Origin: a virus
Strand: one strand, 5' to 3'
DNA: 20,493 nt
IMG/VR virus record: IMGVR_UViG_3300009187_000094
Span: 1-20,493 of that record
Part shown: piece by piece, positions 12,408 through 20,344 of the stretch
Layout of the letters: each line of letters opens with the position of its first letter
Position numbering within the stretch: position 1 is the stretch's first letter
Program-made: the position numbers and the translations under genes
The notes under the pieces: generated by a model
Seen by the model: only the letters and a program-made list of their open reading frames with translations
Databases searched by the model: none
What the model was told of the DNA's origin: nothing

Positions 12408-13694
12408 TTACTGACCAAGAGCTTCATCCAATCCAAGATCAATAGCGTCAGCAGCATTCATCTTGATTCTATCATTCATACTCGATGGTTTATTCACCGA
12501 CTGATTAGAAACCGATTGCTTGGGCATCTTGCTTGATGATTTCAAAGAATTATTCTCAGCAGTCAGTTTCTTTACTTGTTCAAGCAATGCGTTCTTTTGC
12601 GTTTGCTCAGTCCGTAGCTGCTCGGAAACCACATGACTGAATACTGCGGCGGCAGCAACATTCGTGCGTTCCTGTGCCGTTGTAGGCCACAATGCAGACT
12701 CAAATTTTGTCGCAAGATCAGCAACACGGGCATTGTGAGCTTGGACTTGCTGAATTTGTTCTGGAGTAGCATTAGCTGGAGCTTCCGTAAACCTTGCCCA
12801 TGGTAGGTCTTTTGTAATCTCATCAAGACTATGGTCAATTTCTTGAATTGTTTTTTCATACCACTGACCCTTTTCTTGTTCCCGTTGCTCAAGAATTTGT
12901 TCAGCATTTTCAGCGGCGTATTGAATTTCTTGTTCTTGTTTATCACGAAGATCAGAAACATCAACAAGGTTACGCTTCAATTTTTCAGCATCAGTCAATG
13001 GCAGGTTCTGGAATGCAGGGTTGCGCCAGAACTCATCGTTAATCTTATCTGGGCCTCCCTCTTTCTCAATACTTGCAATAACTTCTTCAGCGGCTCCATG
13101 CTTGCGAAGAATGCCATAGATGTTGTTTTTTGCACTCTCAATTGGTTGAGCATATTTCGACTTAAACTCTGGATCGTTTTTGATGTCGAATGTTTGACGA
13201 AACTTTTTTAGCTCCTCGTAATCTTGCGGGAGTTGCGTTTGGCCTTGATCAAGCTCTTGGAGCTTTTGGCGCAGTTGCTCGGCTTCTTCAGCTTGCCTTT
13301 TATAGGTGCTTGCTGTTTCTTGGAGCTTGCGCCAGTTGCTTTGGTTTTTTTCCGAAAGGTTGCGTGGTTGCTCGATAGCGGCAATTTCTGGATCGATGTC
13401 GATTTGCGGTTGGGTTGGCTCGATTGGCTGAACATCAATCTGACTCTCGCCAGTTGTTTTTTCGCTCGGCGTTTCCGTAGATACAGATGAATCGTCCAGT
13501 AGATTTTCTGTATCTTCTCCAGTATCGATAGTATTAGGTTGTTCATTATTTTCTTCTTGTTGTCCGTTGATTGCTTCATCAAGCAGGTTATCTATTGCTG
13601 AATCGGTAGAATCATCAATTTTATCCGAGTCAAGTGATGGGTTCCCGAATCCAGTAACATCGGATTCGACAATGTTGTCTTCTGTATCTGCCAT
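12408..13694 (-). CDS. Scaffolding protein candidate (428 aa)
   Basis: The protein is strongly acidic at the N-terminus (residues 1-110, rich in Asp, Glu, Ser, Thr), then has long Gln/Glu/Lys-rich helices likely to form coiled coils (about 115-175 and 235-300, with QAEEAEQLRQKLQELDQG and DLRDKQEQEIQYAAENAEQ). The C-terminus (about 360-428) has another helix pair and a Ser/Lys-rich linker (KMPKQSVSNQS). No cysteine, TM or signal is present. This layout, downstream of portal and head-completion genes and upstream of the capsid gene, matches phage scaffolding proteins, which drive capsid assembly and then leave. There is no catalytic motif that would suggest a fused protease. Sequence similarity among scaffolds is low, so the role is inferred from composition and position. 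Confidence 0.75.
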   Translation of the reverse strand: MADTEDNIVESDVTGFGNPSLDSDKIDDSTDSAIDNLLDEAINGQQEENNEQPNTIDTGEDTENLLDDSSVSTETPSEKTTGESQIDVQPIEPTQPQIDIDPEIAAIEQPRNLSEKNQSNWRKLQETASTYKRQAEEAEQLRQKLQELDQGQTQLPQDYEELKKFRQTFDIKNDPEFKSKYAQPIESAKNNIYGILRKHGAAEEVIASIEKEGGPDKINDEFWRNPAFQNLPLTDAEKLKRNLVDVSDLRDKQEQEIQYAAENAEQILEQREQEKGQWYEKTIQEIDHSLDEITKDLPWARFTEAPANATPEQIQQVQAHNARVADLATKFESALWPTTAQERTNVAAAAVFSHVVSEQLRTEQTQKNALLEQVKKLTAENNSLKSSSKMPKQSVSNQSVNKPSSMNDRIKMNAADAIDLGLDEALGQ

Positions 13695-13732
13695 ATTTAT
13701 TTTTGGTTGGTTGGTTTTTTATTTAACTAAAT

Positions 13733-13987
13733 TTATTTTTTCATGGATTTACTGCCTTTGCATTTCCATTTTTTGCGCGAAAGTCGATTGGGACTATTGG
13801 GATCACTTTTCCAATCACCTTTTATCTTAGCTGAACGAGCGCAATACGCATCACCTTTTGCCGTTCCGGGACGAATGCGATCCTTACCATCTTTTGCTTT
13901 TCCCGCTTGTCCGTATTTGACTGTGCGAGTCCTGCCAGTAGCTTTGTTGGTAACAATCTTAGTGAATCGTTTTTTGATTGCTGGCAT
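13733..13987 (-). CDS. Small basic Cys-containing phage protein (84 aa), DUF6321-like
   Basis: The true start is the ATG at 13987, just after the 52-aa gene's stop, because a longer frame would overlap that gene fully. The protein is very basic: MPAIKKRFTKIVTNKATGRTRTV, then KDRIRPGTAKGDAYCARSAK and DPNSPNRLSRKKWKC. The block GDAYCARSAKIKG plus SPNxLSRKKWKCKG matches a small conserved family found in many phages near structural genes, which I recall as DUF6321 (from memory, not searched). Both cysteines (in AYCAR and WKCKG) and the high Lys/Arg content suggest nucleic-acid binding or zinc coordination. Function unknown. Confidence 0.83.
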   Translation of the reverse strand: MPAIKKRFTKIVTNKATGRTRTVKYGQAGKAKDGKDRIRPGTAKGDAYCARSAKIKGDWKSDPNSPNRLSRKKWKCKGSKSMKK

Positions 13988-13988
13988 A

Positions 13989-14147
13989 TTATTTTTTCTT
14001 TGATGTTTTAGCAGACTGCTTAAATGCTTTTGCAGTTGGCGCACCTTTAGAACCGGGCTTCCGCATTTTCTCACCACTTCCAGCAGCAATTCGCTTTTGC
14101 TTTGCGTGAATATTAGCCCACAAACCTTGTTGTTTAGTTCTTGCCAT
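13989..14147 (-). CDS. Small basic phage protein of the head module (52 aa)
   Basis: Translating 14147 to 13989 gives 52 residues starting MARTKQQGLWANIHAKQKRI, then AAGSGEKMRKPGSKGAPTAK and a Lys-rich end. This sequence type (LWANIHAK followed by GSGEKMRKPGSKGAPT) recurs in unrelated phages close to portal and capsid genes, so the ORF is real despite its size. It has no TM or cysteine. The next gene's ATG begins two bases before its stop's start, and the 79-aa gene ends 2 bases upstream, so it is embedded in the operon. Role unknown; it may be a minor head component or DNA-associated peptide. Confidence 0.83.
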   Translation of the reverse strand: MARTKQQGLWANIHAKQKRIAAGSGEKMRKPGSKGAPTAKAFKQSAKTSKKK

Positions 14148-14149
14148 AA

Positions 14150-14389
14150 TTACATTGATGTGAAATTGCCATTAGAAGCATCGTCTTCGTTAAAATTGGA
14201 AGAAACAATACTATCTATTTCTTTCAAAACTTTCTCGAATCCTTCTTTATATTTAGCTTGCAATGCAACTTCTTCAATAGTTTTTCCATCGCAAGTTGGT
14301 ATGATTGATTGAAGATATGATCTAAACTTAAATCCACTTTTCTGCAAGTAGTCTCTGAATTCAGCAGAGTCTTCGCTTGTCCAATTCAT
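14150..14389 (-). CDS. Small phage protein (79 aa), function unknown
   Basis: The protein begins MNWTSEDSAEFRDYLQKSGFK and has a helix-rich, acidic profile with one Cys (PTCDGK). The stretch EFRDYLQKSGFKFRSYLQS followed by TIEEVALQAKYKEGFEKVL has the look of small proteins encoded between portal and scaffold in podovirus-like modules. The start at 14389 is preceded by AAAAATAAATA, and its stop lies 2 bases before the 52-aa gene. No enzymatic motif is visible; a head-assembly or minor structural role is likely from position only. Confidence 0.78.
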   Translation of the reverse strand: MNWTSEDSAEFRDYLQKSGFKFRSYLQSIIPTCDGKTIEEVALQAKYKEGFEKVLKEIDSIVSSNFNEDDASNGNFTSM

Positions 14390-14400
14390 TATTTATTTTT

Positions 14401-15198
14401 TTATTTATTGTTTGTATCTGCTCTTTGCATTTTTTTTTGCTGGAAAAATTGTTCAATTTCTTCTTGAGTAGCAGGAGAAGATGATTGCCTATTTTGTTCT
14501 AAAAAAAATTGTTCAATTTTATTCATTTTTCCAATTTCTCCAGATAAATCTAAAGTTTTTTTATCTTGTGTGTCTTGAGTAGCAGGAGCAGAAACATCAC
14601 GTCCAAACAAATTAGGACTAATCATTTTAGATGCTTGAGCGCGTAAGTCTCCGTAAATATCTTTTCCCATGGCAACGTAACTTGCAAGAGATTCATCTCC
14701 AGAACCGCTCATCCCTTGTTTATCAAGGCGAGAATATGTTTTTTCTGCTTTTGCAGGAACTGCTGGATTATATGAATCTTCTACTTGAGTAGGTTGTGGT
14801 GTTTGTGTGTTTGATCCGCCCATAATGTTTGTTTGTTGTTTTGGAAATTCGTTTTCTTGTGCAAAAAAAGGCAATCCTTTTTGTTCTCTTTCTTTTGCAA
14901 ATCTAACTGCTTTTTGTTCAATTTTTTTACCTAATTCTGGATTACTTGTAAATATCTTATCTTCTGGAGTAGAAAGCAAGTATTTAATTTCATTGTTGTC
15001 AAGCGTTGGAACCATTGTTGGAATAAGTTTTTCTCCACTACCCCAATCAACTCCAATAGATATTTCGCTCGAAACCCCTTTAGGATCGTCAAATCTTTTC
15101 ATCCCTCCAAGAAATCCACTTCCCTTCATAGTTCCATCTGGACGAAGAGAATTTTGATTGGGTTTCCATTCTTGAGATTGTGTATTTGCTCCTCCCAT
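14401..15198 (-). CDS. Virion-module protein with an internal repeat (265 aa)
   Basis: The ATG at 15198 lies 4 bases after the portal stop; a longer in-frame extension inside the portal gene is not used. Residues about 29-113 contain GGMKRFDDPKGVSSEISIGV, then PTMVPTLDNNEIKYLLS and EQKAVRFAKEREQKGLPFFA, a pattern found in many phage proteins of unknown role. The opening MGGANTQ recurs as MGGSNTQ at 126-132, and IEQFF occurs twice near the C-terminus, so segments appear duplicated. The rest is Gln/Ser/Pro-rich and probably flexible. No TM or catalytic motif. Its place between portal and scaffold suggests a head, internal or injected protein. Confidence 0.78.
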   Translation of the reverse strand: MGGANTQSQEWKPNQNSLRPDGTMKGSGFLGGMKRFDDPKGVSSEISIGVDWGSGEKLIPTMVPTLDNNEIKYLLSTPEDKIFTSNPELGKKIEQKAVRFAKEREQKGLPFFAQENEFPKQQTNIMGGSNTQTPQPTQVEDSYNPAVPAKAEKTYSRLDKQGMSGSGDESLASYVAMGKDIYGDLRAQASKMISPNLFGRDVSAPATQDTQDKKTLDLSGEIGKMNKIEQFFLEQNRQSSSPATQEEIEQFFQQKKMQRADTNNK

Positions 15199-15202
15199 AG
15201 TT

Positions 15203-17623
15203 TTATCCTGCTGTTGGTGGTTTAGGTGGATTAGCCACATCATTGACCATTCCAAATTGCGTTGGCATTTCATCTGCTGCTTTTCCAACTTCGCGTGATT
15301 GACCAAGTGCAACACGCCCAGTTCTTGCTCCAGACATTGGCATTCCTGCTGCTACCGCTGGCATTAAACTTTCTGGAGGTGGAGTGCCATGGCCTGCCGT
15401 AAGATGAGCGAATGCTTGCTGTGCTGCTGACTTGAATTGCGAGATTTGTTTTGCATCCATTCCCTTTGCCTCTGCTTGCCCAATATGCCCCATGAAATGT
15501 TCCAATGCCTTGTTCAGCGGTTGAACCATCTCTGGAGGCAACCCTCCTGCTGGAGCGTTTTCTATAAGCGGCATTAGCTTTTGTGCCATTACATTCAAAT
15601 GCACCATGTCATTATCCCTTGGGGATACTGGCACTTCTTGTCCTGCAATGATAGATTGAAGCTCAATAATCTGCTGACGAGTTGCCTCAATTGCAAGCGA
15701 TTCAACTTGGTCTTTAGGAAGAATAACTGAATTAGCAATACTCTCACCAAGTTTGCGGCTCCAATCCAACTTGAGCAATTCGTCTTGATTCACATTAGGA
15801 TTTCCAGTGTAACGCTGAATCATCATGTCAAGAATTTGCTCGTTTTGCGCTTGTGTATCTGGCAACAATTCTTCAGCAGGACTGTATGCCATAAGCAAAA
15901 TATCAGAAGGAGGAAGATTGCGTTCCAGCATATTCAAGCAACAAGCAATAGCATCCTCATCCAAATGATCTGGAACTTGGAATGGAACCATAAACGATGG
16001 CAATTCCATAACACTACGATCAAACGCATCAACCACATCTGCCCTCGCCCAAACTGCATTAGGAACCATTTGACGAGCAATATCCAATTTAGTTTTTAAT
16101 TCAGCAGCAGATTTAATATGTTCTGGATGGCAAATGCCTCGCTGCATACGTTCAACTGCCTTGCTGTATTGCTTAGTAAAACGCATCAAGATTCCTTCAC
16201 GAATTTGATTCTCGATAGCAGCAACACGATTAATTTCAGATGCAGTTACTTTTTGATCACGCATCCCCAGTGCAGAACTTGGAAGGAATGTGCCAATTTG
16301 AATTTCAGCAAGACCGGAAACAAATCTGTCCAGCGTAATAAAGTCATTAACATTTGCTGGCATATTCTGCGGTATCACGTCATATCCTTCTGCGATATAC
16401 GCAACAGGATGATGAACAGTAAGCGGCGTTGCGCCAGCTTTTGCATTTGGCCCTTTCTTTAGCAACAACATTCCGTTGAGATATGAGTTATCTACAACAA
16501 GGTTTCGAGCCTTCTCAACAGCAATGTGAGTATTGTAAAGATCACGTCCCACACCTCTGCTACTCATCAATGCACCGCTGCCAATCTCAACGCTGAATAA
16601 AGCAATGCACTCGCTCATTCTGTTGTAACGATCAAGCTGTGTGCAAATCTCATCTCCGCTTTTATCGTCAAACAAAAACCTGCTAATTTTCCCATGTGGT
16701 TCACGAATCAACAATTCTCCAAGCTCAACATACTTGGCATCGTTTTCGTAAGATGCACCATACGACCCTTCACGAATCCAATCTTCATAGCGTCGAGCGT
16801 CATCATCTGCATCAAGCGTTCTTCCGGCAGGAATAGCATTGTTGATTGATCTTACAAGATTTTTAATGTGCCACCCAGCCATTGCGGACATTTGCGGGTC
16901 TTCAAGAATTGGTAGCAATTCAGCAATTTGATACCTGCGTTTTCTTGCCCAAATTGGTGTAGCCTCAGTTTCCTGCGGTGTTTCAATTGAAAAAAACGTG
17001 TAATCTTGACGAAGGAATTCTGGTTTCCAATCACGCAAATCATCCCAAGCTAATGCACAAAATCCAAATGTAGTATTTTCGTGAACAACTTGCGCTACAA
17101 TGTCATCGTGACCTCTCCATCCTCGGATACATTTAGTAATTTCTTCTCGAAAAACTTTGGTTTTATTTTCAGCGTCAACTCCCTCAACAGGAAACTTGGT
17201 ATATGTTAGAGTTGGAGCTTGCTCAATAACTTGTTTAAATGGGGGCTGAATGCGACTAACCATTGTAGACAGAAATCCAGTAGGACGATTGCTCCTCCAA
17301 TTCTGCCCCATGCTTTCCAATTTTTTTGCACTGTATGGAGGCTCGTTGTTGAGCTTTTTTTGGATTAGTTGGTTCTTGCGATTCCTCTCAACATTTTGTT
17401 GTTTCAACCGACGATAAGCAGAATGAGCTTGCGATGCGTCTTTGAACGTGCGCCTAACTTCTAGCGTTTTAGGATCAACAACATCTCCATTACTTGTAGA
17501 AGTTGGATCAACAATATTTAAATTTAACGCCCTTGGTTTACTTTGGTTGTCTGCAATGCGAGGAGCTTTGTTAGCGTAAGTATCGGTAACAAGTGCGGGA
17601 AGCGGTTTTAAAACATCTGCCAT
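15203..17623 (-). CDS. Portal protein (806 aa)
   Basis: The portal forms the ring at the unique capsid vertex through which DNA enters and leaves. Evidence is the size, the position two genes after the terminase, and sequence character: a basic N-terminus with an alanine/glutamine-rich helix (SQAHSAYRRLKQQNVERNRKN), an opening region with TMVSRIQPPFKQVIEQAPTL, a central segment with LGMRDQKVTASEINRVAAIE, and a Met/Pro-rich, disordered C-terminus. At 806 residues it is long, like the portals of large podoviruses. No frameshift is visible. The ATG at 17623 follows TAATAAATAATT, with no Shine-Dalgarno. Family call is from context and general pattern; portals have no short catalytic motif. Confidence 0.83.
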   Translation of the reverse strand: MADVLKPLPALVTDTYANKAPRIADNQSKPRALNLNIVDPTSTSNGDVVDPKTLEVRRTFKDASQAHSAYRRLKQQNVERNRKNQLIQKKLNNEPPYSAKKLESMGQNWRSNRPTGFLSTMVSRIQPPFKQVIEQAPTLTYTKFPVEGVDAENKTKVFREEITKCIRGWRGHDDIVAQVVHENTTFGFCALAWDDLRDWKPEFLRQDYTFFSIETPQETEATPIWARKRRYQIAELLPILEDPQMSAMAGWHIKNLVRSINNAIPAGRTLDADDDARRYEDWIREGSYGASYENDAKYVELGELLIREPHGKISRFLFDDKSGDEICTQLDRYNRMSECIALFSVEIGSGALMSSRGVGRDLYNTHIAVEKARNLVVDNSYLNGMLLLKKGPNAKAGATPLTVHHPVAYIAEGYDVIPQNMPANVNDFITLDRFVSGLAEIQIGTFLPSSALGMRDQKVTASEINRVAAIENQIREGILMRFTKQYSKAVERMQRGICHPEHIKSAAELKTKLDIARQMVPNAVWARADVVDAFDRSVMELPSFMVPFQVPDHLDEDAIACCLNMLERNLPPSDILLMAYSPAEELLPDTQAQNEQILDMMIQRYTGNPNVNQDELLKLDWSRKLGESIANSVILPKDQVESLAIEATRQQIIELQSIIAGQEVPVSPRDNDMVHLNVMAQKLMPLIENAPAGGLPPEMVQPLNKALEHFMGHIGQAEAKGMDAKQISQFKSAAQQAFAHLTAGHGTPPPESLMPAVAAGMPMSGARTGRVALGQSREVGKAADEMPTQFGMVNDVANPPKPPTAG

Positions 17624-17625
17624 AA

Positions 17626-18207
17626 TTATTTATTACTAAGCCAGCAAAAATCTGGCAAATCATTTGATACTGATAAATTGTCTTTGTCAAAGAAAATTGC
17701 AGTTCGATTGTCATGCCGAAGTGTCTTGCATCCACCTAAAACTGCTGAAGATTTTGTATCCCTTGCGTTCCGAATGCTTGCACAAATACGATCAGTTGAT
17801 GCAATACATGAAGAACATCCACCTCGCCAATTAACATTGTTTTCACACTGCCTGCAAATTTTTGCTCGTTCTTCAGCTAATTCATCACTAACAAGGTTTG
17901 TGCGTTCAGTAGAATGAAGAATGTTTCTTGCCCAAGTAGAAATGTCATTCATCAAGTCAGTTGTATTTGTAGGGGTTGTTACACTTGTTACAACAACCAT
18001 ATCAACTCCATGACAAAAATGTGGCCAATTTCCACAAATATAATTAGTTACATCGCCTTCAACATCTCCAACTGAAATATTATTTTCCGCACGATAATTT
18101 GTTACATTGTCCAACAAGTTTTTATAACTGTTTCCTGTGATTTTAACATCACTTTCAATATAATGAAATCCATGCGGTGGGATTATTCCCTCAATTGGTT
18201 TAGGCAT
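17626..18207 (-). CDS. Cysteine-rich protein between terminase and portal (193 aa)
   Basis: The C-terminal half has a zinc-finger-like arrangement: CRQC (118/121), CSSC (131/134), then C142, C160 and C188; further cysteines are at 58 and 65. The pattern CxxC-9-CxxC suggests a zinc ribbon or double knuckle. The N-terminal half (MPKPIEGIIPPHGFHYIESDV, then SYKNLLDNVTNYRAE) contains several aromatic and acidic residues and no known motif. It lies 2 bases from both neighbours, terminase and portal, so it is co-expressed with the packaging machinery. It could bind DNA or nucleoprotein during packaging or be a non-virion regulator. I do not recognise a family. Confidence 0.75.
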   Translation of the reverse strand: MPKPIEGIIPPHGFHYIESDVKITGNSYKNLLDNVTNYRAENNISVGDVEGDVTNYICGNWPHFCHGVDMVVVTSVTTPTNTTDLMNDISTWARNILHSTERTNLVSDELAEERAKICRQCENNVNWRGGCSSCIASTDRICASIRNARDTKSSAVLGGCKTLRHDNRTAIFFDKDNLSVSNDLPDFCWLSNK

Positions 18208-18209
18208 AA

Positions 18210-20066
18210 TTATTCAGAAAAATCAATATATTCCATTTTTTCGATACCTTGCAAGGCTTTTGTTCGTTGCGGCAATTCTGCCTTTGCATCATTCATAGTT
18301 GCAATTGCGCCTCCCCGCTGACGGAGCAAAAACACTAATAATGATAGAGAATCCAATGCGTCTGGGGAATGTTGTCGTGTTCGTTTACAATAATCCCCCT
18401 TACTCTCAACACGAACCAAACCTTGACCTTTTTGCTTGTATCGTCTTCCAGTTGCTTGCCGAACTAATTCTTCACTGCGAAATCCCGGTGATATTTTTAA
18501 ATATTCAAACTCCAAATATTTTGACAAACCAAAAAGCAACTCAGTAACAACACCAGAATAAAGTTCTGATGCTGGCAATGAATCGTCACCTAAAATGTGA
18601 GTGTCAGTAGCAGCAGTTGAGTAATTAACACCCAATACATTTCCCCATACAGTTTTTAACGAATCATGTATACCTGCGCCATTGCCTGTTCGGTCAACGC
18701 AAACCCAGTTTGGAGCTATACGCATTTGTTTGCAGAATCTGATAATATTTGTAGACTGCTCCAATGTTGCCGCTTTGGGGAATGGAATCTGTGAGTCAAG
18801 TTGCAAGACAACTTTGGGTTTTTTATAATCAACAAACTTCCCGCTCATTGGCGTATATCCGTCAGAAAGCCCAAATCTGCCGTAAGAACACATTACTTGG
18901 TCATTGCCCTCTAAAGCCAAATCAAACGCACACAGAGGCACTACAGGCCCAACAAAGCGGGTAATTCCAATAGCGTTGTCCATCATGCTTGGCGTAATAA
19001 TTGCCATCGATACGCCTTCTTGCGGGAACCATCCCCTTGCCATCGTAAAATACTCCGCAGTTCTTCCCTTGGATTCGTATGCTTGATAACCTTCGTGCGT
19101 TTGCAATCCCGCAAACATTATTTTTTTCTGAGTTACATTTTCGCACCTTGCCGCATCCAATCGCAACACCTGCCATCCATCTCTACTTTTCCATTCAAAG
19201 TCATCTTCGCAGTCAACTGATCCCCACCCTGCTATTGGCTCACAACGCTTGCCAAACTCGCTTGTTCTGTCTTTAGGGTTACTTGCCGCAAATATCTTAA
19301 TTCGCCCCCTTGCGCCCTCTGTGTCGGCAGCAGACAAGATGTTCTGTAACCCCTCCCAAACTCCAGCAGGAACTTCTTCTGCTTCGTCCAATACAACGTG
19401 AGTCCTGCTCATCCTTCCCCACTTGGAATGAGGTTTCCCAATTCTTGGACTTGGATGAAATCCACGAAGCGTTCCAGTTCCACTATCACCTTTAGGAACG
19501 GCTACAAGATGAATGCCGTTTTTAGAGTCATTATTTGCCTGTATGCTTTTTACAAGTGTTTCACTGCCTTCAAATTCTGGTCTTACCAATGCAGTTGTAT
19601 AAAACTTTTTAATAGCAGCAAATACATTTCGTTGAGCGTGTTCAGCAGTAAGTGAAACAACTTTAATGCAAGTATAGTGAGGGTCACGCATCCAGTCCAG
19701 CAAGAACCACGCCGCTGCACCAAACGTCTTGCCCATAGCACCAGCACCTTGAATCAACAATTTATCGTGATCAAACAAACATTTCCATGTGCTTTGACTA
19801 GACATTGGTCGCCAATCATAAACTTGTTGCCCCCACAATATTGTAGCAGCAGCTTCAAACTGATCGGCATCCAATAAGCTTTGAACATAGTTTTTCACTA
19901 TTTCTTTTGCTTTTGGTATATCTAATACAATCTTTCCACTTACAACTGACGCATTTAAAATAATATGCTTTGCAGCATATACAATTCCAACATCTTCGTC
20001 ACGATCCGCTTCAGCACGAATTTCCTCTGCCAACTGAATTGTTTGATTTACAGATAAACTAATCAC
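18210..20066 (-). CDS. terL: Terminase large subunit (618 aa)
   Basis: The ATPase has a Walker A-like GAGAMGKT (107-114), a Walker B with catalytic Glu (VVLDEAEE, D227/E228) and a coupling motif FAASNP (259-264). The nuclease domain has its acidic residues at D382 (CAFDLALEGND), D458 (CVDRTGNGAG) and D569 (HSPDALDSLSLL). These are the parts of the DNA-packaging motor that cuts and translocates the genome. I chose the GTG at 20066 because it forms a 4-base GTGA overlap with the 93-aa gene's stop, as other pairs here do with ATGA. A longer start is GTG at 20117, which adds 17 residues and would overlap the upstream gene by 55 bases. No small terminase is recognisable in the window. Confidence 0.93.
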   Translation of the reverse strand: MISLSVNQTIQLAEEIRAEADRDEDVGIVYAAKHIILNASVVSGKIVLDIPKAKEIVKNYVQSLLDADQFEAAATILWGQQVYDWRPMSSQSTWKCLFDHDKLLIQGAGAMGKTFGAAAWFLLDWMRDPHYTCIKVVSLTAEHAQRNVFAAIKKFYTTALVRPEFEGSETLVKSIQANNDSKNGIHLVAVPKGDSGTGTLRGFHPSPRIGKPHSKWGRMSRTHVVLDEAEEVPAGVWEGLQNILSAADTEGARGRIKIFAASNPKDRTSEFGKRCEPIAGWGSVDCEDDFEWKSRDGWQVLRLDAARCENVTQKKIMFAGLQTHEGYQAYESKGRTAEYFTMARGWFPQEGVSMAIITPSMMDNAIGITRFVGPVVPLCAFDLALEGNDQVMCSYGRFGLSDGYTPMSGKFVDYKKPKVVLQLDSQIPFPKAATLEQSTNIIRFCKQMRIAPNWVCVDRTGNGAGIHDSLKTVWGNVLGVNYSTAATDTHILGDDSLPASELYSGVVTELLFGLSKYLEFEYLKISPGFRSEELVRQATGRRYKQKGQGLVRVESKGDYCKRTRQHSPDALDSLSLLVFLLRQRGGAIATMNDAKAELPQRTKALQGIEKMEYIDFSE

Positions 20067-20344
20067 ACTAGTTCTGGAAGATTCCGTTCTTGTTTTAACT
20101 GACGCAATACTTTCCACACTTGTTCCAGCGTGTCATCGCATCCACTTACCTTACGTGTTTTAACATCAATATCTTCGTCGTAATACTCTACATTGAACTC
20201 TTTAAATTCTCCAGCATCATATTTTAACTTACTGCGTATTTCATTTTCCAAGTCGTTAATGACAAGCAATGCGTCAAGCCCTGCCAAAGCATAGGCATGG
20301 TCGTCTTTGTCTTCGGGAAGCGAAAATTCTAAGAGAGCTTTCAT
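20063..20344 (-). CDS. Conserved-looking small phage protein (93 aa)
   Basis: The protein begins MKALLEFSLPEDKDDHAYAL and continues with LDALLVINDLENEIRSKLKYD, a pattern recurring in many phages: a short beta strand, a charged helix, then L-x-x-L-x-x-x-I-R-x-x-L-K. The end has ETL-type heptads (DDTLEQVWKVLRQLKQERN). The ATG at 20344 is chosen over an upstream in-frame Met because it forms an ATGA overlap with the partial gene to its right; the longer frame has a cysteine/tryptophan-rich N-terminus that belongs to the overlapping frame. It is followed by terminase with a 4-base overlap. Function unknown; possibly DNA metabolism. Confidence 0.82.
   Translation of the reverse strand: MKALLEFSLPEDKDDHAYALAGLDALLVINDLENEIRSKLKYDAGEFKEFNVEYYDEDIDVKTRKVSGCDDTLEQVWKVLRQLKQERNLPELV

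Noticed and set aside
14401-15315. Longer version of the 265-aa gene beginning inside the portal gene
   Set aside because: The extension overlaps portal coding sequence by over 100 bases in another frame; the ATG at 15198 right after the portal stop fits the operon pattern.
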